Assembly (NCBI RefSeq): GCF_900142825.1
Contig: NZ_FRCH01000001.1
Span: forward strand, 1,240,001 to 1,304,000
DNA length: 64,000 nt
Origin: Rhodanobacter sp. OK091
GTDB lineage: Bacteria; Pseudomonadota; Gammaproteobacteria; Xanthomonadales; Rhodanobacteraceae
Reading direction: 5' to 3'
Part shown: positions 46,194 to 54,843 of the stretch, one piece after another
How the letters are laid out: each line of letters begins with the position of its first letter
How positions within the stretch are numbered: position 1 is the first letter of the stretch
The notes under the pieces: generated by a model
Told to the model about the DNA's origin: nothing
The model's input: only the letters and a program-made list of their open reading frames with translations
Databases searched by the model: none
Made by a program: the position numbers and the translations under genes

Positions 46194-47443
46194 TACTCGA
46201 TCGTCCGCAATCGGGTGCGCAGCTGCTCGGCCGCATCGTTGATTGCCGTATCCAACTCATCGTTGGCGATTTGCTCCAAAAGCGATTCCGTGGATGTCTC
46301 CGACGGTTTACGCTTGCTCAGCACCGCTTGCAGGTTGTCCCGGAGTGTCCCCATGAATGCCGGATCTCCGGCTGCCTGCGCAAAGTAGGCGTCTAGGGAA
46401 GCGATCGCGTCCTGGGCCTCGCCCGTTCCACTCGCCGCCGGCCGCGCGCGCAGATGGAATTCAGTGCCCTCCAGAGTGACCTGATCCTCGAACTGGGCGA
46501 ACAAGCCTTCCATCTCATCCCGTAGCATGGTCTTGGACCGGCACAGCGACGGATGTACCGTCGTGTCAAGACGCAAAACCACACGCATGGCCAAGTGCCG
46601 CCCGTCAGCCCCGTCGCTCGCCGATTCAATGGCCTTTCGCACTTCCCCAACCAAGGCGGCTAGCGTCTGCACCGATGCCGGCACGACCATGTCGAGCAGG
46701 TGGAACCGCAGGACATCCATGGCCACGAATTCTGGCGCACCCAGGTGCCCGTCTTCGATGGGTACGGACACCGCGCCACGTGCACCCAGTTCCTTTATGT
46801 GCAGCCCCTGCAGGTTGCCTGGGAAGACTATGTAAGGGTCTGTCGCAAGCATCTTGTACTGATGCACATGCCCCAACGCCCAATAGTCGTAACCATGCCC
46901 CTTCAGCTGCTCCAGCGTGCACGGCGCGTAGGGCGAATGTGGCGGTGAGCCTGCTAGCGCGGTGTGCAACACCCCGATGTTCACGCAACCGGTTACCGGG
47001 CGTGGGTACGCACTGGCCAAGTTCTCGCGCGTGTCGGCCTGAGCGAAACTCTGGCCATGCAGATGGATGTGCAACGGCTCAAACTCAAACGACTGTGGGG
47101 AGCGCGCCGAAAAGAGCCGTACGTTGTCTGGCGGCACCAACGTCTTGGGCATCGCCGACTCCGCGTCGTGGTTCCCATGCAACAGGTATACCGGCACCCC
47201 GCGTGACCTCAAGCGACCGACCTGTTGATGGAAGAACAGGCCCGTGCTCACGTCCTTCCACGCGCCGTCGTAGACATCGCCGGCCAGGACCAGGAACGCC
47301 GCATCCGACTCGATGACGTAGTCGATCAGGCGGATAAATGCCAGGCGCGGTGCGAGCACAAACGGATGCGTCGCCCGGCCATCCAGTAGCGCTGGCAAGC
47401 TTCGATCCAGGTGAATGTCGGCAGCGTGGACGAAATGCGCCAT
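46193..47443 (-). CDS. YhaO-like (SbcD/Mre11-type) metallophosphoesterase nuclease
   Basis: Calcineurin-like nuclease subunit of 416 residues. Metal-binding motifs occur in order: HAADIHLDRSL (D-x-H), LVLAGDVYDGA (GD-x2-D), YLLHGNHDAES (GNHD), and WALGHVHQYKM (GH-x-H). Residues after about 280 form the capping/partner-binding region. The ATG at 47443 begins MAHFVHAADIHLD; a TTG two codons earlier is possible. It is the partner of the ATPase encoded downstream, and lies divergent from the restriction operon across a 318-base spacer. Confidence 0.87.
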   Translation of the reverse strand: MAHFVHAADIHLDRSLPALLDGRATHPFVLAPRLAFIRLIDYVIESDAAFLVLAGDVYDGAWKDVSTGLFFHQQVGRLRSRGVPVYLLHGNHDAESAMPKTLVPPDNVRLFSARSPQSFEFEPLHIHLHGQSFAQADTRENLASAYPRPVTGCVNIGVLHTALAGSPPHSPYAPCTLEQLKGHGYDYWALGHVHQYKMLATDPYIVFPGNLQGLHIKELGARGAVSVPIEDGHLGAPEFVAMDVLRFHLLDMVVPASVQTLAALVGEVRKAIESASDGADGRHLAMRVVLRLDTTVHPSLCRSKTMLRDEMEGLFAQFEDQVTLEGTEFHLRARPAASGTGEAQDAIASLDAYFAQAAGDPAFMGTLRDNLQAVLSKRKPSETSTESLLEQIANDELDTAINDAAEQLRTRLRTIE

Positions 47444-47761
47444 GGGCAAAGTCTAGTGAGTGTGTGAATCAAGGTAACCCAAGCAAGCACCCGTCGTCAT
47501 GTTGCCCTCTTCCGGTAGCTCGCGGGCAATGTTGCGAACCTCCGCTTTCGGCCGATTCGGAATTGGACAGTGCGTTGGCGACGATAGGCAAAGTGACCAC
47601 TAATTAGGCTGGCGATTGCGTCTAGGCTAGGTCGGCGTCCTGAAGGATGGCGTTTAACAAGTACCCGCAACACCTCAATCGATGGCCGCCGACGAGCGGC
47701 GGTGATGTGCAAGAATGGCCAGACTTGGCAAGCAGCGACCTTCAGGGGCGAAAGCAACAAC
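47444..47761. other. Divergent intergenic region ahead of the restriction-like operon
   Basis: No gene is supported in these 318 bases. A CCGCC/GGCGG hairpin lies at about 47682-47700, and the doublet CTAGGCTAGG at about 47621-47630. Promoters for both divergent operons must be here, but no sigma-70 pair is convincing. The last 60 bases before the ATG contain the ribosome-binding region CAGGGGCGAAAGC. Confidence 0.5.
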
Positions 47762-47971
47762 ATGGCAGGTTCTGACGGTGAAATCCTGACACTCGACGAG
47801 GTTGCCGCCTTCCTGAAGGCCGGCAAACGCACGGTCTATCGGCTCGCTCAGAACGGACAAATTCCCGCGTTCAAGTTGGGTGGGACGTGGCGCTTCCGTC
47901 GCTCAGAACTCGATAGCTGGATCGACGCCAACAGCAATCAGCGCAAACCCATCGGCAAGGCGCAGCGCTGA
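47762..47971 (+). CDS. Excisionase-type HTH DNA-binding protein
   Basis: Small (69-residue) winged-helix protein of the MerR-like excisionase family: ILTLDEVAAFLKAGKRTVYR, then LAQNGQIPAFKLGGTWRFRR and SELDSWIDANS are typical. Such proteins bind DNA as excisionases or as regulators of adjacent genes. The stop TGA overlaps the following helicase start by one base (TGATG). Its position at the head of the operon suggests it regulates the operon; a role in element excision is the alternative. Confidence 0.85.
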   Translation: MAGSDGEILTLDEVAAFLKAGKRTVYRLAQNGQIPAFKLGGTWRFRRSELDSWIDANSNQRKPIGKAQR

Positions 47972-50900
47972 TGGAGATCATCGACAACATCAACCGGCTG
48001 CTCGGTGACGACCTCAAGCAAAGCCTCAAACCGGGGGCCAAGCTCAAAGTCGCCGCATCCTGCTTTTCGATGTACGCCTACGAGGCCTTGAAGGCAGAGC
48101 TGGAGAAGATTGACGAACTGAGCTTTATCTTCACCACGCCTACGTTCGTCGCCGACGAAGTGACCGACAAAATCCGTCGGGAGCGGCGCGAGTTTCAAAT
48201 CTCCAAGCTGGATCGCGAGCGCAGCCTCTACGGCAGCGAGTTCGAGATTCAGTTGCGCAACAAGCTCACTCAGCGCGCTATTGCGAAGGAATGCGCTGAT
48301 TGGCTACTGCGTAAAGCCAGGTTCAAGAGCAACCGCAGCAAGGCTCCGATGCAGCAGTTCGTCTGTGCCCAGTCGATGGGTGCAGACACGGCTTATATGC
48401 CCCTACATGGCTTTACAGCCGTCGACCTGGGTTACCAGCAAGGCAATGCCGTCTCCAACTTCGTCAACAAGATCGACGAGCCGACCCTTACAGCTCAGTA
48501 CTTGAGCCTGTTCGAGCAAATCTGGAACGACCCGGAAAAGCTCGAAGATGTCACCGCGCAGATTTGCGACCAAATCGCCTCGGTGTATCAGGAGAACTCG
48601 CCGGAAAGCATCTACTTCCTGATGCTCTACAACATCTTCAACGAGTTCCTGGACGACATCGACGAAGACGTGCTGCCGAACGACCGCACGGGCTACCAGG
48701 ACACGTTGATCTGGAACAAGCTGTTCAACTACCAGAAAGATGCCGCCACCGGCATCATCAACAAGCTGGAAACGTACAGCGGCTGCATCCTGGCCGACAG
48801 CGTGGGTCTGGGCAAAACCTTCACCGCGCTGGCGGTCATCAAGTACTACGAGCTGCGCAACAAATCCGTGCTGGTTCTCTGCCCCAAGAAGCTGGCGGAC
48901 AACTGGCTCAACTACAACCGCAATCTCAAGACCAACCTCTTTGCCCGTGACCGCTTCAGCTATGAAGTGCTTTGTCACACCGACCTGAGCCGTACCAGCG
49001 GCGAATCGTTCGGCACACCGTTGAACCGCATCAACTGGGGCAACTACGATCTGGTCGTCATCGACGAGTCGCACAACTTCCGCAACAACGATGCCTATAA
49101 GGACAAGGAAACCCGCTACCAGAAGCTGATGAACAAGGTGATCCGGGAGGGCGTAAAGACCAAGGTGCTCATGCTCTCGGCCACACCGGTGAACAACCGA
49201 TTCGCCGACCTGCGCAACCAGCTGGCGCTGGCCTACGAAGGTGATTCGGAAAACCTCAGCAAAAAGCTGCGCACCAGCAAATCGGTCGAGGAAGTCTTCC
49301 GCAACGCCCAGAAAGCCTTCAACACCTGGTCGAAACTGCCGTCAGAAGAACGCACTCCGCGCGCGATCCTGGATGCTCTGGATTTCGATTTCTTCGAGTT
49401 GTTGGACAGCGTGACTATCGCGCGCTCGCGCAAGCATATTCAGACCTTCTACGACACCAAGGACATCGGCCCCTTCCCCGAACGGCGCAAGCCCTTGTCG
49501 TTCCATTGCCCCTTGACCGAGCGGCCGGACGTGATGGGCTTCAATGAGATATTTGAACAGCTGTCCCGACTCAAACTCGCCGTGTACGCCCCTATCAGTT
49601 ACATCCTTCCTAGCCGTCTGAAGAAGTACGAGGAGATGTACGACACCAAGGTCGGCAGCAAGGGCACACTGCGTCAGGTCGACCGTGAGAAGAGCCTGCA
49701 GGCGCTGCTGACGGTGAATCTCCTCAAGCGGCTGGAAAGCTCCGTAGCCTCGTTCCGGCTCACGCTGGAATCCCTGCGCAGGAATCACCAAGGTACGCTG
49801 GCCAAGATCGTAGCCTTCAACCAAACCGGCAGCGCCACCAGCGTGGGTGACCTGACTGACGTGCTGGAAGATCTGGATGCCGAGGACGATGAGCTGGTCG
49901 ATTTGGATGAGAGCGACAACCTCATCGGCGGCAAGGTCAAGATCAGCCTCGCCGATATGGACTTGCCGTCCTGGGAACACGAACTGAAGCTCGATCTAGA
50001 CGTCATCGAGACGCTGCTGGCCTCGATGAACAAGATCACTTCTGACGACGACGCCAAGCTCCAGCATCTGAAAGCGCTTGTGCTGGAAAAGATCGCCCAC
50101 CCGATCAATCCCGGTAACAAGAAGATTCTGATCTTCACCGCCTTCGCCGACACGGCGGACTACCTGTACGCGAATCTGGCTCCCGAACTGCTGACCAGCC
50201 AGCATCTGCACTCGGCCAAGGTCACGGGCAAAGGCACACCCAAGTCCACGTTGGCGAAGGGCTACGACTTCCAGGAACTGCTCACGCTCTTCTCGCCGCG
50301 CGCCAAGGAGAAGGCTGTCGTGATGCCCAATGAACCGGCGGAGGTCGATCTGCTGATCGGCACCGACTGTATTTCTGAAGGCCAGAACCTGCAGGACTGC
50401 GACTACGTCATCAACTACGACATCCACTGGAATCCGGTGCGCATCATCCAGCGCTTCGGTCGCGTGGACCGCATCGGCTCACCCAACAGCAGCATCCAGT
50501 TGGTCAACTACTGGCCCGACATTTCGCTGGACGAATACATCAACCTCAAGGAGCGCGTCGAAAGCCGGATGATGATCGCCGACGTCACCGCCACCGGCGA
50601 CGACAACGTCCTCTCCGCGCAAGCCAACGACGTGTCTTATCGCAAGGAGCAACTACGTCGCCTGCAAGAGGAAGTGATCGAGCTGGAAGACCTGAAGACC
50701 GGCGTCTCCATCACTGACCTCGGCCTCAATGACTTTCGCATGGACCTGCTGAACTACGTCAAGGCCCATGGTGACCTCGACAAGACACCCAACGGCATGC
50801 ACGCCATCGTGCCTGCCAACTTCGATCTGGGGCTGCACCCCGGCGTGATCTTCACCCTGCGTAATCGCAATTCGGCCGTGAACCCGCCCGCCAGCTTGCC

Positions 50901-51258
50901 CCAGCACAACAGGCTTCACCCTTACTACCTCGTCTACATCAATCACGAAGGCGAAGTCATCCACGACCACACCGAGGTAAAGCGCCTGCTCGACCTGGCG
51001 CGAGCCTGCTGCAAAGGCCAGCCGCAGCCCTTCGTGGAGCTGTGCCACCGTTTCAATCAGGAAACGGCGGACGGCCGCAAGATGCAGACCTACTCTGACC
51101 TACTAGGCAAGGCCATTCATTCGATGATCGAGGTCAAGGAAGAAAAGGATCTGGATAGCCTGTTCACTGGCGGCAAGACGACGGCGCTAACGCACACCAT
51201 CTCCGGGCTGGACGACTTCGAGCTGATCGCCTTTCTTGTCGTGCTGAAAGCTGCATGA
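47971..51258 (+). CDS. SNF2-type helicase with PLD-like N-terminal domain
   Basis: Large (1095-residue) superfamily 2 DNA translocase. The N-terminal ~230 residues resemble a phospholipase D-like domain (KVAASCFSMYAYEALKAELE, FVCAQSMGADTAYMPLHGFT, SNFVNKIDEPT), but the HxK-x4-D catalytic motif is degenerate: His at about residue 146 is kept, the Lys is not. Motor motifs follow: Walker A ADSVGLGKTFTAL at about 275-287, DEAH-box LVVIDESHNFRN at about 361-372, LMLSATPVNNRF, and the C-terminal LLIGTDCISEGQNLQDCDYV and IIQRFGRVDRIGS (motifs V-VI). It overlaps the DUF4391 gene in ATGA. It is expected to remodel or translocate DNA in the type III-like locus. Confidence 0.85.
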   Translation: MEIIDNINRLLGDDLKQSLKPGAKLKVAASCFSMYAYEALKAELEKIDELSFIFTTPTFVADEVTDKIRRERREFQISKLDRERSLYGSEFEIQLRNKLTQRAIAKECADWLLRKARFKSNRSKAPMQQFVCAQSMGADTAYMPLHGFTAVDLGYQQGNAVSNFVNKIDEPTLTAQYLSLFEQIWNDPEKLEDVTAQICDQIASVYQENSPESIYFLMLYNIFNEFLDDIDEDVLPNDRTGYQDTLIWNKLFNYQKDAATGIINKLETYSGCILADSVGLGKTFTALAVIKYYELRNKSVLVLCPKKLADNWLNYNRNLKTNLFARDRFSYEVLCHTDLSRTSGESFGTPLNRINWGNYDLVVIDESHNFRNNDAYKDKETRYQKLMNKVIREGVKTKVLMLSATPVNNRFADLRNQLALAYEGDSENLSKKLRTSKSVEEVFRNAQKAFNTWSKLPSEERTPRAILDALDFDFFELLDSVTIARSRKHIQTFYDTKDIGPFPERRKPLSFHCPLTERPDVMGFNEIFEQLSRLKLAVYAPISYILPSRLKKYEEMYDTKVGSKGTLRQVDREKSLQALLTVNLLKRLESSVASFRLTLESLRRNHQGTLAKIVAFNQTGSATSVGDLTDVLEDLDAEDDELVDLDESDNLIGGKVKISLADMDLPSWEHELKLDLDVIETLLASMNKITSDDDAKLQHLKALVLEKIAHPINPGNKKILIFTAFADTADYLYANLAPELLTSQHLHSAKVTGKGTPKSTLAKGYDFQELLTLFSPRAKEKAVVMPNEPAEVDLLIGTDCISEGQNLQDCDYVINYDIHWNPVRIIQRFGRVDRIGSPNSSIQLVNYWPDISLDEYINLKERVESRMMIADVTATGDDNVLSAQANDVSYRKEQLRRLQEEVIELEDLKTGVSITDLGLNDFRMDLLNYVKAHGDLDKTPNGMHAIVPANFDLGLHPGVIFTLRNRNSAVNPPASLPQHNRLHPYYLVYINHEGEVIHDHTEVKRLLDLARACCKGQPQPFVELCHRFNQETADGRKMQTYSDLLGKAIHSMIEVKEEKDLDSLFTGGKTTALTHTISGLDDFELIAFLVVLKAA

Positions 51259-51938
51259 CCCGGCACGTACATACAGCCCTGTTCGCCTATCCCGGCAAGG
51301 CCGCCTTCGGGCGCGTCGTCCCTAAGGCCAAGCTTTACGAACACGGCACAGTCGGCGCCCGTCTCAAAGGCCTGTTCGCCGAACAGGTCGAGCAGATCGT
51401 GTGGCAATACAAGCTGGCACCTGAAACCACCAATTTGTCTGCTTCACCCGGCGCACCGGAGATCCAGGTATTCAGCATGCGGCTCAGGGCGTCGGAGCTT
51501 CACCATGACATCCTGCAGTGCATCGACAAGGCCATTTCGTTTCCCCTCCTGTTCGAGCTGCATTACGAGGATCGTCTTCAAGTTGTCGCCTGCTACAAGC
51601 GCCCCAGCGAAGCCGAGGCCAGCCGCTGGGTATGCTCGGACTATTTCGCTACCGATTGGATTGCAGCGGAGAGCCCACGCGCTGCCCTGCCGGTCGCGCT
51701 GAATCTGGGCGGGCTGTACGAGCAGTTGCTGCATGCGCTGATCCCGCTGACCCATCGCCCGAAAGAGTCGTTGTCCGATCTGGTCGAACGTGTGAGCAAG
51801 GTGCGTATGCTGCGGAAAGAGATGGACAAGGCAGTCTCGCAGCTTGCGACAGAGAGGCAGTTCAATCGTAAGGTGACGATCAACGCTACGGCGCGAGAGC
51901 TAAAGCACAACCTGAAGTTGCTGGAGAGTGGCGAATGA
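51255..51938 (+). CDS. DUF4391 protein
   Basis: A 227-residue protein of the DUF4391 family, found beside SNF2-type helicases in restriction and defence loci. Visible segments are LFAEQVEQIVWQYKLAPETT, EIQVFSMRLRASELHHDILQ and ISFPLLFELHYEDRLQVVAC, with a helical C-terminus (LSDLVERVSKVRMLRKEMDK). No catalytic motif is obvious to me. ATGA overlaps both upstream and downstream place it firmly in the operon, so a structural or regulatory role with the helicase is likely. Confidence 0.8.
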   Translation: MTRHVHTALFAYPGKAAFGRVVPKAKLYEHGTVGARLKGLFAEQVEQIVWQYKLAPETTNLSASPGAPEIQVFSMRLRASELHHDILQCIDKAISFPLLFELHYEDRLQVVACYKRPSEAEASRWVCSDYFATDWIAAESPRAALPVALNLGGLYEQLLHALIPLTHRPKESLSDLVERVSKVRMLRKEMDKAVSQLATERQFNRKVTINATARELKHNLKLLESGE

Positions 51939-54799
51939 GCGAGGCGGAGATGAGCATACCGACCACGGCACGCACATATGACGCCGCCATCCAAAGCCGA
52001 GCCGACGGCAAGTTCATCAGCCGCTTCAAGGAACAGACGCGGATTATGTTCGCCACCAATTACGGCGGGCCGTTTTTCGCGATATCCCGTCTTGCCCCCG
52101 AGATCTACGCCAAGCCAAACGTCAACCTTCTGCTTGCCGACGCCGGCGGCTGGTACGCGGAGGCGGGCGGGCGCTGGCTCACGCTCTACGCCAAGGCACT
52201 ACAGCCAGCGCGCAAGCACACCATCACTGTGTGCTCATCCAGGCGTCCCGAGTACGGTAAGGCTCCCAAGCCAATCCTGTTCCAGCCCCCCCAACAAGTA
52301 CTGCTGAAGAGCTGGGACAAGCATCTGCAGGGCCTGGATACCCTGCCAGATCTCACAGTGCTTCCTGTTCCGGACGATTTCGAGCGTACGGTAGCGCTAG
52401 TGGAGTCGCTGCGCACGATTACCGCCGGCCACAAGGCCCTGATCTCGTGTCATCTCCGTGCCCAGGCGCTCCTCGTGGGCGCGCTATTCCGCGCCTACGG
52501 ATTCGAAACCAGCCCAATTGTTGGATTCGATCTCGCCGACGGCGAACCCCAACATCTAGCGCAGGGCACCTGGTGGTTGTCGGCCATTGTTCCGACGAAG
52601 GAACACGCTACCGAGCCCGCCAAGGAAGTCATTGATGAGCTCGGCCTTACCTTCCACTGTCTGCGAAGCCAGGTCGCTCAAGGGGCGACAAAGGAGGATG
52701 CCGCCCTGGTCGCAGCCACAATTGCCACGCGAGCCACCGTCTCTGTGGAGGGAAAGGACATCCGTGCTGTCCGCATTCCACCGCTTGGTGGCATCGACCT
52801 TGATACGGGGCGATTTTTCAACGTCACCGAAGAAGCCAAAGGCAAACTTCTAGTTTGGGACACGCTGACAACGGGTACTGATCTCTTGACCCAAGCGCCC
52901 GCGGAAGACAAGGACAATTCGGCAGACGAGGATCGCCTCAACCTGATGCTCTGGGTCGCGAAAGTGCTGGCTGAACTCGACAAGCGCGAGCCCGATGAAC
53001 CCGCGATCAGTCCTGCGCTTCAAGGCCCCGACCAAGAAATGGCAGTTGATGGCAAGTCTGACGGGCTCCAAAAGCAACCCGTAGCAGATGGCGCCGTTGA
53101 CGCCGACGCTAAGCACCCTGGCGAAGTTCGATCCGACACCATACCCGCGACGCGTCCGCAGCGACCGCGCCTCTCGCGACACGCTGGCGCCATCAACGTG
53201 CTCGCTCTCGCTGCGCGACTGGGACGCGCTGGGCAGCGCACGGAGAAGACCTTCGACACGACCAGGGCACGCATCCTGCTCTGGCTGAAAAGCAAGGGCT
53301 TCCATGCCACCGATCCGATGGGCAACAACCACATTGAGTCGCTGGACGGCGAGGTGACGATCGAGAGCGATGGCACACGCATCTGGTCGCTGCGCTTCGA
53401 CGACCGCCGGTCCATGGAACAGGGCGCCATCTGGCGCGTGGAAGCAACACTCATCAATGGCGCTCAACCAGCCATGGGCCTGCGCTTGATTCAGGTTCGA
53501 AGCACCGAGGAAGCGCCCCTTCCGGTAGCCAGCGGCGTCCCACAAGTTGTCGCGGACATCGCCAAGGACATCGGCCTGATGGATGCGGGCACCGCCTTAC
53601 TCAACACGGCCACGCATCTGTCCGGCGAGGAAGATGCACCACGTCTTATCCAGCTGCTCCTCAACGCCGAGCGTATCCAGCCCGTCATCGTGATCGCTGG
53701 CGATATCGACGCTTCGGCTGACCGCCTGGCCAGGCGCCTCACCGGCGTGGCCCACATCGTCTGCATCGACACGCCTATCTCGCATCAGCTTGTCCGACGG
53801 CTTGGCCGTGAGCGCTCGGTCTACGGCCATGCCGTGCGTTTGTACCGACCCGGATTCAACGCCGAAGCCGACCCTTACCTGCATCCGGTATGGCCCCTGA
53901 AAACCAACCAGTTGCCCAAGTGGCTGGTCAACGACCTCTTCGAGGAGGCTTGCGCCACCAGTACGGCCGCCGAGGATCTGGACGAACGCGTCCCACCTTT
54001 CCAGGCCATACGCCAACACCTAGCCGCCGAACGCGTCCGCAGCTCGGAAGCGCGACTGGCGACCTTGCGAGAACAGGCCACCCATGCCGCAGCCTCGAAG
54101 GATGAGCAGATCAGCCAACTGCAGGCCATTCGTGAAGAGCTGGAATCTGCACTGGCTGCGCATCGAGCCACGGCCACCGAGTTTGACGCACAGATGGCCG
54201 AGCTGCGGAAGGAACTTCAGGCAACCCGCCGCGAACGCGATGATGCCCGCGAGGAAATTCGCCGGAGCCACTACCAATTCCACGCCCAGTGGAGTGAAAA
54301 CGAAGAGCTAGAAACGGGAGCGGCCGACGAGAGCTATTACCCCGATACCTGGGACGAGCTGGAGGAGTGGGTGGAGATCTACGGCGAGGGCAAGCTCGAA
54401 TTGCACCCCAAGGCCGCCAAAGCCGCGCGCGAGTCGCCCTTCAAGGACATCCCCCTAGCCTACAAAGCGATGGAATACTTGGTGCGCCACTACGTCCCCA
54501 TGCGTACCCGTAGTACGGACGACAACGAGGCCTACCAGCGTAGCAAGCAGGCGCTGGCCGAGCTGGGTCTGGAAGAGTCGGACGTGGGCACCGCAGACGA
54601 GATCAAGCGTTATAAGAAGGAATATCAACGGCAATATGGCGAAAAGATCGTCACATTGGACAGACACCTCAAGCGCGGCGTCGGCTTCGGTGGCGACTTC
54701 CAATTCAGGCTTTACTTCTACTACGACGACAAGTCAGCCAAGGTACTGGTTGGTCACATGCCTACGCACCTGACCAACCGCCTCACCCACAACGGCTGA
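51935..54799 (+). CDS. Large coiled-coil protein of unknown function
   Basis: A 954-residue protein that I do not recognise. Order of parts: an N-terminal ordered region of ~340 residues (RIMFATNYGGPFFAISRLAP); a hydrophilic Asp/Pro-rich linker at about 355-420; a middle domain with RARILLWLKSKGFHATD and RVEATLINGAQPAMGLRLIQ; a region RVYG-type VIVIAGDIDASADRLARRL through SVYGHAVRLYRPGFNAEADP; a coiled coil at about 690-795; and a C-terminal domain ending GFGGDFQFRLYFYYDDKSAK. No ATPase or nuclease motif is obvious. It overlaps DUF4391 in ATGA and precedes the methyltransferase by 44 bases, so it belongs to the same system. Confidence 0.6.
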   Translation: MSEAEMSIPTTARTYDAAIQSRADGKFISRFKEQTRIMFATNYGGPFFAISRLAPEIYAKPNVNLLLADAGGWYAEAGGRWLTLYAKALQPARKHTITVCSSRRPEYGKAPKPILFQPPQQVLLKSWDKHLQGLDTLPDLTVLPVPDDFERTVALVESLRTITAGHKALISCHLRAQALLVGALFRAYGFETSPIVGFDLADGEPQHLAQGTWWLSAIVPTKEHATEPAKEVIDELGLTFHCLRSQVAQGATKEDAALVAATIATRATVSVEGKDIRAVRIPPLGGIDLDTGRFFNVTEEAKGKLLVWDTLTTGTDLLTQAPAEDKDNSADEDRLNLMLWVAKVLAELDKREPDEPAISPALQGPDQEMAVDGKSDGLQKQPVADGAVDADAKHPGEVRSDTIPATRPQRPRLSRHAGAINVLALAARLGRAGQRTEKTFDTTRARILLWLKSKGFHATDPMGNNHIESLDGEVTIESDGTRIWSLRFDDRRSMEQGAIWRVEATLINGAQPAMGLRLIQVRSTEEAPLPVASGVPQVVADIAKDIGLMDAGTALLNTATHLSGEEDAPRLIQLLLNAERIQPVIVIAGDIDASADRLARRLTGVAHIVCIDTPISHQLVRRLGRERSVYGHAVRLYRPGFNAEADPYLHPVWPLKTNQLPKWLVNDLFEEACATSTAAEDLDERVPPFQAIRQHLAAERVRSSEARLATLREQATHAAASKDEQISQLQAIREELESALAAHRATATEFDAQMAELRKELQATRRERDDAREEIRRSHYQFHAQWSENEELETGAADESYYPDTWDELEEWVEIYGEGKLELHPKAAKAARESPFKDIPLAYKAMEYLVRHYVPMRTRSTDDNEAYQRSKQALAELGLEESDVGTADEIKRYKKEYQRQYGEKIVTLDRHLKRGVGFGGDFQFRLYFYYDDKSAKVLVGHMPTHLTNRLTHNG

Positions 54800-54843
54800 C
54801 GTTATTGACGGCGGCCAAAAGCAACAACGCAAATGGAACACAC

